The translations under genes and the position numbers were made by a program. A stretch of DNA of 64,000 nt from Ascaphus truei (lineage: Eukaryota > Chordata > Amphibia > Anura > Ascaphidae), in assembly GCA_036426205.1 (NCBI GenBank), contig CM071587.1, forward strand, positions 186,001-250,000. The letters are read 5' to 3'. The notes beneath the pieces are model-generated. The model had not been told where the DNA came from, did no database searches, and saw only the letters and a program-made list of their open reading frames with translations. This document shows positions 47,808-59,906 of the stretch, piece after piece (the first letter of the stretch is position 1; each line of letters begins with the position of its first letter).

Positions 47808-50800
47808 AATGTCTCTAACTCTATTCATATTCTCATCTCCCCTCTCCTTTCCCCACTTCTCAGTTCACATGAACTCCTTTCTTACCTGCGTCCTCTGTCA
47901 CCACACAACATACACCCTGCACTAAAACACACCCCTATAAATCATCCCACATCCTCTTTCTATCCATGCTTCTCCTCTCCTACTGCTTCTGGGATATCTC
48001 TCCCAATCTCTGGTCCACGTGCCTTATTTCTACTTGCTCTCTTCTCCCTCCCCCACATACAACTTCTACTCCTTCTGGTGTTAACCCCTCAACCTCCATA
48101 CCATCCCCTGCCACCCTCCCTCCTCTCTCTCTCTCCCTTTCTCTCTTGTGCCCTTGAAGTGCTCCTCCCTCTCTAAAAGTTCCTCCTCTGTGCATACTTC
48201 TTTTTCTCTCTCACTCCCTGCTTCTCTTTGCTATACTACGAACCTGGCGCACTCAGTTTGACTCTGCTCTGGAAGCTGCCCTCTCTTATGTTGGCCTTTT
48301 CTCTTCTCCCACACTCCGCGCCCTGATGGCAGGGTGGAGGTGGGACTCCTGCTCTCCTCTCTCTGCCGTTACCGACCCTCTTCCTATTCCCCCCTCTCTT
48401 GCCTTGCCTCCCCTCCTTGAGGTCTCACACTGTCCAGATCTTCTCTCCTCTCCCTGTTCATTGGCGGTCATCTATCGCCCACCTACCTCTACTCACCCCC
48501 CTTCTGCCTTTCTCTCTCACTCTCTTTGAATCCTGGCTCTCTTTCTTCCTCTCCTCAGACTCCCCCTGTTCTTTTCTTGGGGACTTCAATTGCCACATTG
48601 ATGACCCTCCTCCCTTGGGCTTTCCCGCTTCTCTTTCTCTACCACCTTCTTTTGTGCCTTCAACAGTGGACTGCAGCCAGCACCCACAGATGGCCACTAC
48701 TTAGACCTGTTTTCACTATAAAACTTCTCTCTTCTCTCTTCTGAGTTTCTCCATTTCCCCCTTTTCCTCTCTCTCTGACCATCACCTCATCTCATTCTCT
48801 CTATCCTCGCTCTTCTCCCCTTCTCCTCCACCTCCATCTACCCACCCCGGTTCTGCAGAAACCTGCGCTCTATTCACTTACCTGACTTTGAGTCCACGTT
48901 ACAACTCCTCCCTCTCCTCTCTAAGCTCTGCTACAGACCCCTGACAAACGGTCAGACTACAACTTCTTGACCTTGTCCTCCTCTCCTGTATCTTCAGCCG
49001 TTCCGCCCCCTTTTCTCTGTCTGCACCTCGCCTCCTTTTACCCTAGACCCTGGTTAAATTCCCATACGCTACATGCTGCGTTCCTACAACTCACGTTCCC
49101 TCTGAACGCTCTGGAGAATCTCATACTCTCCAGACTTCCTTCACTACAATTTATGCTATCCTTTGTCAACACTCTGCCCTCTTGCAAGTAACAAAAGCCT
49201 ACTTTTCTTCACTAATCAACATCACAGTCCTAACCCACGCCGACTGATTCTCGTCTTTATACTCTACTCAACACCACCCCCTACAGCTCTCTTCTCTTCC
49301 CTTCCCATCTCCGCGTCGGACTTTGCTTGCTGACTATTTTAAGGAAAAGGTGGAATCCATAACACAACATCCCCCTCTGTTCTCTTTCTTCTTCCCCCTC
49401 CACCACCTACCACCTTCTTCCATACCCTCTCCTCCTGCCTTCCTTGACTCTTTTTCCACTGTCTCAGAGGAGGATTGTGTCCTGTTGATCGCCCTCTTCC
49501 TCTCTCTCTCCACCCTTACCACTTTGCCCTCTTGACCCCATTCCCTCCCATCTCCTAAAACTCTTGCTCCTAACATATAATCCCTACGCTCACACACACT
49601 CCCCCTCTGTCCTTTTTTTTGCCTCTAAACTCCTTGAACGTCTTGTATTCGTCGCGCTCCTCTCATTTTCTCAACACCTATTCCCTCCTAGACCCTCTAC
49701 CTCTGGCTTCCGCACTGCTCACATCCGGAACAGCCCTCACTAAAAATAACTGATGACCTTCCTTCTGCCAAGACGAGGTCATCATTACACTCTGCTCATA
49801 TTACCTTTCTGACCCTCTCTGCAGCATTTAAAGCAACCGTGGACCACCAACCCTCTTCTCCTTCACATTCTCTTCCCCATACTCTTGGCATTCGGAACCA
49901 AGCTCTAATCCTGATCTCATCCTACCTCTCCCATCGTACTTTCACAGTGTCTCTTCTGTAACACCTCCTCCTCCTCATTTATCTCTCTGTGGGGTACCCC
50001 AGGGCTCTGTCCTGGGACCCCTCTTCTCTTTTCTCTGTATACACTCTCTCTAGGTGACCTAATAACATCTTTGGGTTTAATTATCACCTCTATGCTGACG
50101 ACACAACAAATATATTCTCACAAACACCCAACCTTACAACCTGCTGAACAAACCAAAAGTTTCTGAATGTCTCTCGCTGCTATATACATCCATCCTGGAT
50201 TGCCCTCCGCCCCTTAAACTCACATGGCTAAAACAGAGCTCCTCATACTTCCCTCCCCAACCTGCCCTACTACCCTACCCAATACCGCCTTTCCACATTA
50301 CTGTTGGAACTACGATCATTCCACCCAGTAGCCCAAGCACCTGCCTTGGGGTCACACACACTCGACTCCTCTCTCACATTTGCCCCGTCACATATCAAAA
50401 TATGTCTAAAACCTGTCGCTTTTTCCTCAGCAATATAACAAGATAACGCCCTTCTCTTCCTCCCCCCCCTTCCCCAAGACCACCCCCCTCCCAACCACTC
50501 CGTTTTCCCATATAATCCCTTTATCCTCTCCCCTCGCCACGCTCCTTTAAGTCTTCCCCCCCTCCAATCCGAGTTCCTCCCACCTCACGCTCCGCTTTCC
50601 TCTTACTCAGTTCCCGAACATCCTCTTCCTCTTTTGCTCTAGACTGCAAAATCTTATCTCCTACATAGGCCTCTTCATGTCATCTCCTGTCTGATTCTGT
50701 ACCCTCCCTGCTGTCCGGCGCTTCTCCTGCCTCTCATCTCACCTGTCTCCCCTACACTCTACCTTAAGAGCTTGCTGACCAGATCACTCTAACTCTTTAT

Positions 50801-51530
50801 CACTCTAATACTCTTTCCTAAGATCTGTCTCACTCTCCCCTCATTACATCCCTTCTCCTGGCTTTCCGCTCAAATCCCGCTCTCACACCTCCGCACCCGA
50901 TTCTTATCTTCGTCCTCACTTTTTATGAAAAGCATTACACTCTTCCTTTCTTCTTCTTCTGCCGCCTCCATTTATCTTCACATCAGGACTCGTCCCCCCT
51001 CATTTCTCGTTTAGTCAACCATCCAGACTCTTGCGTTCTTCTCCAAGGATGTACTTCTCTTCTACCCCTTTGGATCTAAAGCCCTCTCCCCCTCTCCCCT
51101 CCTGCCTTAAACCAATTTTTCATCATGACTCTGCCCTCACCTCTGTGAATGCCCTTCCCCTCAGTACCCGACTAGCACCCCTCTCTATATCCACCTTTAA
51201 GACCCCACCTTAAGACACCCTTGCTAAAGAAGCATATGATACTACACTGGGAATATTCTGAACTCATGGCACATAAAGCTTGCCCCCTCAGATGCACTTA
51301 ACCAAACTCCCTCCTACTGTCTCGTACGTTCTCTCCCCTACTCCAATTAGACTGTAAGCTCCTCGGAGCAGGGACTCCTCTTTCCTTCTTAATGTCTAAA
51401 GCACTTATTCCCATGATCTGTTATTTATATTATCTGTTATTATTGGATCTAACAATGTATTCACTGCTGTGAAGCGCATGTACAAATAATGGCGGCATAT
51501 AAATAAAGACATATACAATACAAACAAATA
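47808..51530 (+). mobile_element. Degenerate CR1/L2-type LINE with EN and RT remnants
   Basis: Endonuclease phrases AVIYRPPTSTHP (near 48470) and FLGDFNCHID (near 48580) are clear. RT remnants follow: EKVESITQ (near 49345), SGFRTAH (near 49705), WGTPGLCPGTP (a decayed PQGS region, near 49990) and LYADDTTNIF (catalytic YADD codons at 50091-50102). The 3' end reads ATTGTAAGCTCCTCGGAGCA, then a tail with ATAAATAAAGACATA. Many frameshifts and stops make it inactive. The plus strand is unusually T/C-rich. Confidence 0.8.
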
Positions 51531-52562
51531 CTATAGCACACAGCTGCACACACAAGATTATATGTGTCAGCTCCCCGGAGATATCATGGGCAGCGCTAAC
51601 TGTGGTTCATCCTCCCCCTTTCCCTTCTGTACATTGACGTATTATAGCCCTTTCAGCACTGATCCTGTGAGCACATTTTCCCCCTGATCAGCTCAGCAGC
51701 TAGTGTAATTTTTTTAGTCTACAGTTGTTTACACACCCTCTATACTCCAGAAGGGATAGGCTTATCCATATACTCCTCTAGTTTATTCTGTCTTGTGTTA
51801 CAAAGAGGAGGATTTTTTAAGGTGTAAGTGTCCCCTTTTATTTTATGTGGTCCATGGACCTATTAAAGTAGGGAACTCACCTCTAATACATGTAACCTGA
51901 CTTCTGTACTTATCTATTCTACCCTTATCATATTATCATATACCATACTTCTCATGTGGTTGTGAGTGCAAGCTAACAGGGCCTTTTCTTTCTCTTTCTG
52001 CCCACTCCCTTCTCTAAAGGTGGTACCGATTATGACACCATTGTTATATTATATATAACTATATATATATATATATATATTATCCTTCTATATCATATAT
52101 ATATACTATATATCGTATTAGTATCTCATATTATCTTCATATACTTCATAATTCACATCTTCATCCCTTGTGCAGATCATAGATCAGCACCCCCGGCCTC
52201 CTATTCTAGCGTACTCCTAACGTCCTTTTCGACATATCCGCTACATCTTCGGCACCCTTGCCTTCTCTTCCTCTTTGCTGGATGTGATACCAGCCTATAG
52301 TCACCATCGGTCAGCTGTACACTTGTTTAGAGCTTGTTATGTCCTGATATATTACTTGATATTTGTCATTTCATTTAGCTTGGCTGTTTCTTCTCTTCTT
52401 CCGGATGAAGATTCTGAAATATCTGCTGTTTCAATATCGCAATGGGATAAGCATCATTGTTTCATTGTTTAACAGAGTGCCTGCTGCCCCTTGTTTCATT
52501 TATTATTATATAGATATATATAATATATATACAGTTAGGCAGACTTTTATTCTAACATTTGT
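51531..52562. other. Spacer with AT-rich microsatellite
   Basis: No gene is recognised. An impure (TA)n stretch lies at about 52040-52120. Confidence 0.5.
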
Positions 52563-53065
52563 GACCCTGACTCAGTCTTCAGCATCGGTTCTTATGTGAC
52601 CCTGACATGTCTGCAATCGTTTTATGTACCCCGACATTCTGACATCGTTCTTATGTGACCCTAACATGTTTGCATCGTTCTAATGTGACCCTGACATGTC
52701 TGCATCGTTCTTATGTGACCCTGACATGTCTGCATCGTTTGTATGTGACCCTGACATTTCTGCATCGTTCTTTTGTGACCCTGACATGTCTGCATCATTT
52801 GTATGTGACCCTGACATGTCTGCATCGTTCGTATGTGACCCTGACGTGTGTCGGCATCGTTCTTATGTGACCCTGACATGTCTGCATCGTTCTTATGTGA
52901 CCCTGACATGTCTGCATCGTTCTTATGTGACCTTGACATGTCTGCATCGTTCTTATGTGACCCTGACATGTCTGCAAATCCGTTCTTATGTGACCCTGAC
53001 AGTCTGCATCGTTCTCTTCGTGACCCTGACATGTCTGCATCGTTCTTTTGTGTACCCTGACATGC
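52563..53065. repeat. 30-bp minisatellite, block 1
   Basis: About 16 units of CGTTCTTATGTGACCCTGAC plus ATGTCTGCAT occur head to tail. Because 30 is a multiple of three, ORFs run through on both strands (CDPDMSASFL or QGHIRTMQTC repeats). They are not genes. Confidence 0.92.
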
Positions 53066-53705
53066 GCACACACCATTCAGTCCATCTCTCGATATGCTTA
53101 CTGCCCCTGACACTTCGTTGCGCTCTATTCTATCTTAATGATCACCACCCTATTCCCCGCTTCTATCTAACCTCCCATCATCCCTTACTCGCTCCTCTAG
53201 CTCGATCTTGATCAACCCCGTATAGCCACCCTTGCGCGTCCAGTTCCTTCGCCCGGCGACCCTCCCCCACCGGCCCAGCATCAATACTCTTCTGACCCCT
53301 GCACGTCATAATAACGTCTCCTTTTACTCCCCACACTCAAATTTATCTACCACGGAGTATATCCCGATGTTTCCTACTAGGCCTTAGTGATTCGTGTCTT
53401 TTGGGGTTCACCTCTAAAACAGCGGGCACCGGGCATGGTCCAAACTCGTCATCCCACGAAGTAGCTCGTCCACCCCGCTTTTTCTTGATCCCGGGGCATT
53501 CTTTTCGATAGTCACGGTCATTTGATTGCCAGGGCGGGGTTTGTGTACTGTATCATTTCCCCCAGGCTAGCGTGATCCTCTTACCGTGATTAAGGTCCTT
53601 TCCTGAATAGCGCCGTTCGTTCGTGGATGTTTATACTTGTCAAGAAATGGCGGGTGGCTCTTTCTCTCCCGCTTGACACGCTCTGTGCTGATACTCTGCA
53701 ATCCG
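53066..53705. other. Irregular stretch between minisatellite blocks
   Basis: No repeat unit or coding signal is seen. The base pattern is irregular and may be low-quality consensus, as at 29.3-29.6 kb. Confidence 0.45.
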
Positions 53706-53995
53706 TTTCTAATTTGACCCTGCGCTAGCGTCTATGTGACCTGACAATCTGTTCTTATGTGGCCCTGACATGTCTCGCACGTCGTTTTATGTGACCACCT
53801 TGACATAGTCCTGCATGTCCAAAATCGTTCTTATGTGACCCTGACATTGTCTAGCAAAGCATGTTCTTATTTGTACCCTGACATGTCTGCATCGTTCTTA
53901 TGTGACCCTGACCTGTGTCTGCACCCTGCCAATCGTTCTTATGTGACCCTGTGACATGTGTGCATTCGTGTCTTACTGTATGTGACCTGACATTT
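53706..53995. repeat. 30-bp minisatellite, block 2 (degraded)
   Basis: Copies of the 30-bp unit continue with many small insertions ('GACATTGTCTAGCAAAGCAT' and similar). Confidence 0.8.
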
Positions 53996-54095
53996 TCGCA
54001 CTGGAAATTCTTCCTTTGCATATCACGCCCTACATTATCAAGGATGGCCACATTTCCTCCTGTATGCTTCTTGTCTCTTTGTACTGGTATCCTAC

Positions 54096-54362
54096 AGCAG
54101 GGGAGCTCAACTCCAATCCACACAAGACCCCCTTCCCCCCCAAGTCAGGTTTTCAGAGGATATCCCATTATCCATCAGCTTCAGCACAGGTGGCATGCAG
54201 AGGAGTCAGATTGAGCCATCTGTGCTGATGCAGGGCTGATTAACACCAACCCACCTTTAAGCGGGATATGCTGAAAACCTGACATGTTGGGAGGAGGGGG
54301 GTTGTAGGCGGGGGGGGAGGAAGGGGGGGGAGTGCTTTAGAACTGGAGTTGAGCACCCCGGT
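54096..54362. repeat. Foldback repeat, GGCCAACTCCAGT family, copy 3
   Basis: It begins AGGGGAGCTCAACTCCAATC and ends ACTGGAGTTGAGCACCCCGG, with CAGGTTTTCAGAGGATATCC and the reverse complement GGGATATGCTGAAAACCTG inside. It is about 265 bp. Confidence 0.75.
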
Positions 54363-54484
54363 CCTAGGGTAATAGGACATCTTCCTCTGACTTTTAACTC
54401 TATTATTGTACACATTTTGTCTGATCTCGAGGCAGCGTGACACTGCAAAGATCTGAACACTGAACAACCTCCCGAGCACGGACA

Positions 54485-54491
54485 TTTTATA
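54485..54491 (-). promoter_or_regulatory. Possible TATA box, minus strand
   Basis: The minus strand reads CATATAAAATG. An ATG lies 76 bp downstream at 54413-54415, and an in-frame ORF from the nearer ATG (54485) is 81 codons but runs into the foldback repeat. The layout resembles that of the transglutaminase promoter at 20.5 kb, but no exon with known homology follows. Confidence 0.25.
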
Positions 54492-54499
54492 TGCCCATG

Positions 54500-55555
54500 A
54501 ATAAATTCCGGCTGATCACACCCCTCGAGTTTTACAGCCAAATTCTTCAAATATGACTATCTGAACTATCCCAAGCCTGAGTTAGAACAGCAATGCACTG
54601 CGGTAGGCACTGAATATCTCTAGCAAAGACGACTCCTAAACCAGGCGGACATCATGGCCCATGTGTACCAAGCAGGTGCTATTTTATATCAAACCCCTCC
54701 AGCCCACAAGACCCCCTTAGCCTCGGTTATACCAGTGGTGGCCAGGCGAGGCGCTCTTTCAGGGCAAATGACGTCACCCGAAACCTGCATCAGGAGTCGA
54801 CAAGAAGGGGGGTCCCGAGGCCTGGCAATGACAATCACATGAGAGTTCGCCCTCATGGGCTGACACCGCTCACGTGACGCGGCAGTCCCTCTGAAAATTC
54901 AATTTTTCAGATCGGGCTAAAAATCCGCGATCCGGCCACCCGTTCGCCCGTCTAATCGCTCTGGAAACCAATCTATGCAGCCCCTCATATTGTCTTTCAC
55001 CGTTTTCCATTCTCCCAACCGTTTTCGGTATAATCACTGCCTTATAGCCGATACCAGTAAAGGGGTCTGATGAAATAGCATCACTTAGTAACTATGGCCC
55101 CTAACTGCTCGCAATCCCAAACCTATTATTTTGTACGTGTATTATCCATATATTAAAACGATAGCAGGGGGCTGGATCTCGAACCAAGAGTTACTGCTGC
55201 AAGTCGGCGCCAATTTTTTTATAAGCTTCTGAGGGGTTAAGGAAACATATAATTCAGCCAGCTGCAGCTGCACAGGAGTCACGAGGAAACACTTTGTCCA
55301 TAGTGACGAGCGTGCTATTGGTAATTACAATTGAATGCAGTTTCATTTTTAATTGTTGCATACTTACGCAATTACTTTTGTGGCACATGAAATCAAAATA
55401 TACAAACACGTTTCAGTCCCGGTGTAGTCATGCAGGACCCGTCTCCTCTGCCAAACACTCTTCGTCTGGCCTTTCCGCCTGCAACACTGCCGCTATATTC
55501 CTTCTGATGCCCCAAAGTAGAACATTCAGACCGGAAACAGTTGTGCACAGTTGAA
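54500..55555. other. Spacer without recognised feature
   Basis: No gene is recognised. The short ORF at 55294-55554 has no family I can name. Confidence 0.5.
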
Positions 55556-55750
55556 ATTACCATGCTGGATGCGGGTGACTGGAAAACATGTTTATGGAAT
55601 AAAATGGACCAATATGGGGTACTGGTAAATCCTCTGACACGTTTCGCATACGAAATTAGCCAAGCTGGATGTGGTACTGAGAAGAAATGTTTTATGAATT
55701 AAATGGACAAGATGGGGTACTGGTAAATCCTCTGAAGCGTTTCGCACAGC
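55556..55750. repeat. About 105-bp tandem duplication
   Basis: Two copies of GATGGGGTACTGGTAAATCC-TCTGA(C/A)-CGTTTCGCA type sequence lie in a row; the first ends at about 55650. The closing CGTTTCGCA recalls the Penelope-type terminal hairpins. Confidence 0.7.
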
Positions 55751-55989
55751 ATGTGGGCCTTCTGTATGCCCAGTCTATATCCCTCTCACTGTATACATAG
55801 ATACAAGATATAACGAACTGCACCTAACCCTCCTTTGGAAAACTCCCAGTGACAACACAGAAAATAGAAGAGAGAAATTATACAGAGATATGAGTACTGT
55901 ATCTATGTGAGACAGTTACAGGAATAATATGGTATACAATACCTATGGTACTGTATCATTGTACACAATCCAGAAATGTCAATGTGTTA

Positions 55990-56100
55990 GAGGAGGGGCT
56001 GCTCAACTACCGTCTTCAAGCACCCCCCCCCCTCCCAGCAGGTCAGGTTTTCAGGATATCCCAGCTTCAGTATAGGTGGCTCAATCAGTGGCTCAGTTGA
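55990..56100. repeat. Foldback repeat, GGCCAACTCCAGT family, partial copy 4
   Basis: Only the left half is present: GCTGCTCAACTACCGTCTTC, CAGGTCAGGTTTTCAGGATA and CAGTGGCTCAGTTGA. Confidence 0.65.
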
Positions 56101-57559
56101 AGATCTCTCTCTATCTCTCCCAAATTGTAATTTCCCGTCTTATATTAGCCGGGACAGTCCTGGTTTTAAAGGCGCTGTCCCGTGATCATTGTATGGTTCC
56201 CGGTTTTGCCGAGGTCAGGAGCAGAGAGAGGAGCCGGGTCTGCAGTGCAATGTCTCCTCTGGCCTTTAGGTGGTGCTGAGTGCCTTGCACTGCTCCTCCG
56301 CTTCCTTACTGCAGTGTGCTGCTACTGATAAGGTAAGTTGTTGTGTAAGTGTGGATATGTACGTGTACGAGTGTGTGGCTGTGTGTGGCGTGGCTGGGTG
56401 TGGCGTGGCTGGATGTGGCGTGGCTGGATAATGAGCCTCTGGTAATAAACTTTTGGGTCAATATCTCAAAAGCTACTTTCTTCCACTCACAAGACACGTC
56501 ATATCTCTGAGTGCTTACATTGTATTTAAATTTCTATATTTGATCCTTTGTGCACCTGTACTTTGCATGTGACGAACATTATCTTTGCTGCAGTACAGTA
56601 TATACTCTCCTGTGTGACGGACGGTATATTAATAGATCTGGCAGGCGTTCAACATTCTCAATAATAAGCCTCTTGTGATCCCTGGAGCGTTCTGTACCAG
56701 ACATGGGCAGGCGTTCGGCTTCTAATGGTTTTTACACATGATATAATGACAACATCGTGCGTGTCAGGGAAGGGCAAAACGAACAATTCTTAGGGAACGG
56801 GGACTGGCTACGCCCTTAAAGTTACTCAACTCCCAGTCATGCTCCAAATGATACTAGCTCTAAACCGAGTCATGGCAGGAGGCAGGAGATCAGAAATACT
56901 TCAGGAGCGCTGGAGATGAAGCATCAGGTGTCTGTGACCGGGAAGGCGATGAGCGAGCAGAAGATATACAGTACACGGAAGCACCTTCCTGCCACCATCG
57001 TCCTTAGAATTAGAAATCTTCATGCATTGGGATTACTGGTGGTAGAACTACATACGCCAAACACTCACTCAAGAAATGTGAGAGAAAACCCTATTATTCT
57101 CCATTGCACACCACATCTTCTAAACCGCTTCTAGAAAAAGTGACAAACCGCACGGTGTAACAGCCAAACCGCCCAGATTGTACGCGCTTTAGATTTCAAA
57201 AGACAAAAAACAGCACACAACTCATAGTGTATTAAATATGATTATGTTGGCTCGTCACAGGTAAGGTAAGTATCGCACGTACACTTAGATGGAAAATATC
57301 AGGCATTACATGTTACCACTAGGAAGCACACATCTGGTCATCAGGGGCACAGGATCTCTGCATCAACTGCTACCAGGTGAAGAGGGTCCGTACGGTCCAC
57401 GGTCACTCTCACTCCACGAAATGTGGTTCCCGTCACCCTCCGCCTCTGTCCCGATCATTATCATTGTATTTTTCTCACTATTACACTATACATTTGTATT
57501 TGTATCACTTGTATTAACCTAGTTTAGTGCGCATATGTTTTTTTATTATATCCTTTAGA
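56101..57559. other. Spacer with a short GTGGCGTGGCTG repeat
   Basis: A 16-bp repeat (GTGTGGCGTGGCTGG, three copies) lies at about 56380-56430. A piece of the repeat family seen at 1-460 lies at 57.07-57.2 kb. No gene is seen. Confidence 0.5.
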
Positions 57560-57945
57560 TGTGGAATGACCAGTGGTGAGGCTAACTCCAAGCCCCGGTC
57601 TAACTTATGGGTTTCGCTGTCTCAGCCAAACCCAGATTTCAGGCTCTGGACGTTAACTCGCAATACAAATCTCGCCACCCTTGAGGTGGTGTGACAAAAA
57701 AAATGCGAGTTTTTAGACGCGGTTTGCAGAACGGAGCTATGAGAATTGCCGAGTTTGAGGCTTTTGTGGCAAACCGATCGGATTGGCAGAGCCGGAGTGA
57801 AACCGCTTCTTTAAAAAAACATTTTCCGCACGGGTTGGCCATGTGAGAAGGGCTTGTACAGCATAGCCGAGCGTGCCAATACCATGGGAAAGGGATCTTT
57901 AGAAGCGGGTCGTTTCGAAGCTATGAGAATAGGCCCCTGTGTATA
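57560..57945. repeat. Dispersed repeat, 'GAGCTATGAGAAT' family
   Basis: It contains CGGAGCTATGAGAATTGCCG, AAACCGCTTC and GAAGCTATGAGAATAGGCCC, and is related to 1-460 and to 22.1-22.4 kb. The inner part contains several short inverted segments. Confidence 0.6.
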
Positions 57946-58039
57946 TTCACATGGACAACATCAGGTTTGACATCAATATTATACAGCACCCTTATAAGTT
58001 CTGCTTCTCCACATCATTTCACATGTTTGACACAAAAGG

Positions 58040-58390
58040 AAGGTGACTTACACTGGGACTTAGATATTGAGACTTGGGTGGCAGTATTGAAAAGCTCTAC
58101 TGCTGCGTGCATCGGATGTGTGTATTTGGTCTGTTATTGCGTGCTATCTGTTTCTGATGTATGCCTGTTAGTAAGAGAGAATTCCTTCAGGCTACGATTT
58201 AGGAAGTCTCTACTCTGCGTGGTCGAGGTCGTGGGCAGCTCTGTGCCTTTCTCCATATGTGGTGGTCCTGTCCAAGCATCTCACCACTTTGAACATGGTC
58301 CACGGGTTAATTGATAAAATGTGAAAGTTATGCGGCCCTCTCTTGGAGGACTACTCATTTCTCTAAAGGGTTGATTGCCTCACCTGGTTA
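58040..58390 (+). mobile_element. L1-type ORF2 C-terminal remnant, plus strand
   Basis: The reading WDLDIETWVAVLKSSTAACI, then RENSFRLRFRK and, shifted, HMWWSCPSISPL matches the C-terminal part of L1-clade ORF2 (the conserved ...WW(S/E)C... region). Both ends are truncated. Confidence 0.6.
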
Positions 58391-58554
58391 AGTGTGTGTG
58401 CTCACTCAGGTTACTCCCCTCCCCACCATGGGATGTATAATGTAGATGTAAGGGTATATATAGCCGCCTCATGTTCTAGAAGTAGGTTCTTTAGAGTTCT
58501 GACTGGGGTCCTCACTGTGAGTCCTGTACTGTACATAGGCTTGTGTGTTTAGTA

Positions 58555-58556
<2 letters not shown>

Positions 58557-58588
<32 letters not shown>
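58557..58588. repeat. (TA)n microsatellite
   Basis: Sixteen TA units in a row. Confidence 0.95.
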
Positions 58589-58589
<1 letters not shown>

Positions 58590-58859
58590 TGTTTCCTGTC
58601 ATCCTTTATTGTTTTCCTGTTAGTAACGTGCCCCTTATAAGCCAGCACCTGTTAAAGGAACAGGGAACCTAAGTTTATGGGCGAGAGATGACAATTGCCC
58701 TGGTCTCATAAATGTTGCCCCCACCGTAGCCTGACCGCCACTGTCCTCATCTGGCTACTGTTCAGCAAGTTCTCACAGCAGATTCCTAACCTCCCTGCAA
58801 ACAGTTTCCCCTCCGTCCTTTCCAATGGTTCACAAAGCAATGCACCCCTCCTGGATAGA

Positions 58860-59037
58860 ACTGGGAACTACAAGGGGATGAAGTCCTGAGAGTTATTGTT
58901 TGCTGTGTCGAAATCCCTCTCCTGGCTTCCTATCAAATCCTGTATTACTTACAAAACTCTTCTCCTCTCTTTTAAGGCAATACCCTCCTCTACCCCTCCT
59001 TATATCTCGCCCTAATATCTCACTATACCCTCCTCTG
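58860..59037 (+). mobile_element. CR1/L2-type LINE 3' part, left of the Penelope insertion
   Basis: The reading includes SYLALISHYTR-like phrases: the frame is the end of LINE ORF2 seen also at 51.0-51.4 kb. It is cut at 59037 by the Penelope-like element and resumes at 60815. Confidence 0.65.
59024..59037. repeat. 14-bp target-site duplication, left
   Basis: TATACCCTCCTCTG is identical to 60801-60814 and brackets the minus-strand Penelope-like element. Confidence 0.75.
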
Positions 59038-59183
59038 GAAGCAAAAAAGTTGATTGGTAAGTTGAATCGCGTGAAGTCCCAAAAAAGCACTGACAGCTCA
59101 CCAAAATAGAAAATAAAACTGTTTAATAAAGACTACATAAAAAGGAACATCAGGACAAACAAAAAACCTGTTACATAACTACC

Positions 59184-59220
59184 CTACGCGTTTCAGGCAC
59201 CTTAGTGCCCTTTCTCAAGG
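59184..59220 (-). ncRNA. Hammerhead-like hairpin, core degenerate
   Basis: On the minus strand: CTTGAGAAAGGGCACTAAG, then GTGCCTGAAACGCGTA. It has a stem (GGCAC/GTGCC), a GAAAC box and ACGCGTA, as in a small hammerhead, but the CUGAUGA core is changed to CUUGAGAA. Cleavage is doubtful. Confidence 0.45.
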
Positions 59221-59906
59221 GGAATGGTGGGGACTGAATGAGTGTCAGGTATATATAGCCCCTCCTGTCTTATTTAACACACAGCTGAACACAGTTGGTA
59301 TCTGATAAGTAGTAACACCTGTTATATCTAGGGATGCACCATGATGTTGAATAGATAACCAGGGCGGTACATCGACTAATTAGTAAAATAATTAAATCAA
59401 TAGGTATTCAATAAGGACCCTATGACTAAGAAGTCTAAGACATAATTGATATATAATGGAATGCAATCCTATTACAGAGTCTATGGAATATGATACAGTC
59501 AATTGGGACAGAGGGATTAGTAAGGGTTAAATACAGAAGGAGAAAAGGAGACACAATATTGGTAATAAGTAACTAACAGTGGATATGATAATTGTAGACA
59601 TCTATCGCTTATGGTTTAAACATGACAATGATGACAATTAACTAACAGTGAATGTTAAACACAATGATGGTCAAATAAACGGTAATATGCAAAATAAAAA
59701 CTGAAATAACCATCAAATAGACAATCGTTTGTAAATTAGACCAACTTAACATCACAGAGGCTAATCATAAAAAACTCTAAAGGTGATCCAAGGGGTCATA
59801 TAACGATGTAGAATGCGAGGATAAATGTAAATAAGATTATACCTGATAACATACATAAATTACAGGAAATGTTTGAGATCCCACTCTGTGTTTAATCCCT
59901 TTGGAA

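Noticed and set aside
52563..53065. CRISPR-like regular repeats
   Set aside because: The whole unit repeats head to tail without unique spacers, and the setting is a vertebrate genome with no cas genes.
58900..59109. Possible small gene from 58.9 to 59.1 kb
   Set aside because: It is the C-terminal part of an LINE ORF running into the Penelope-like element.
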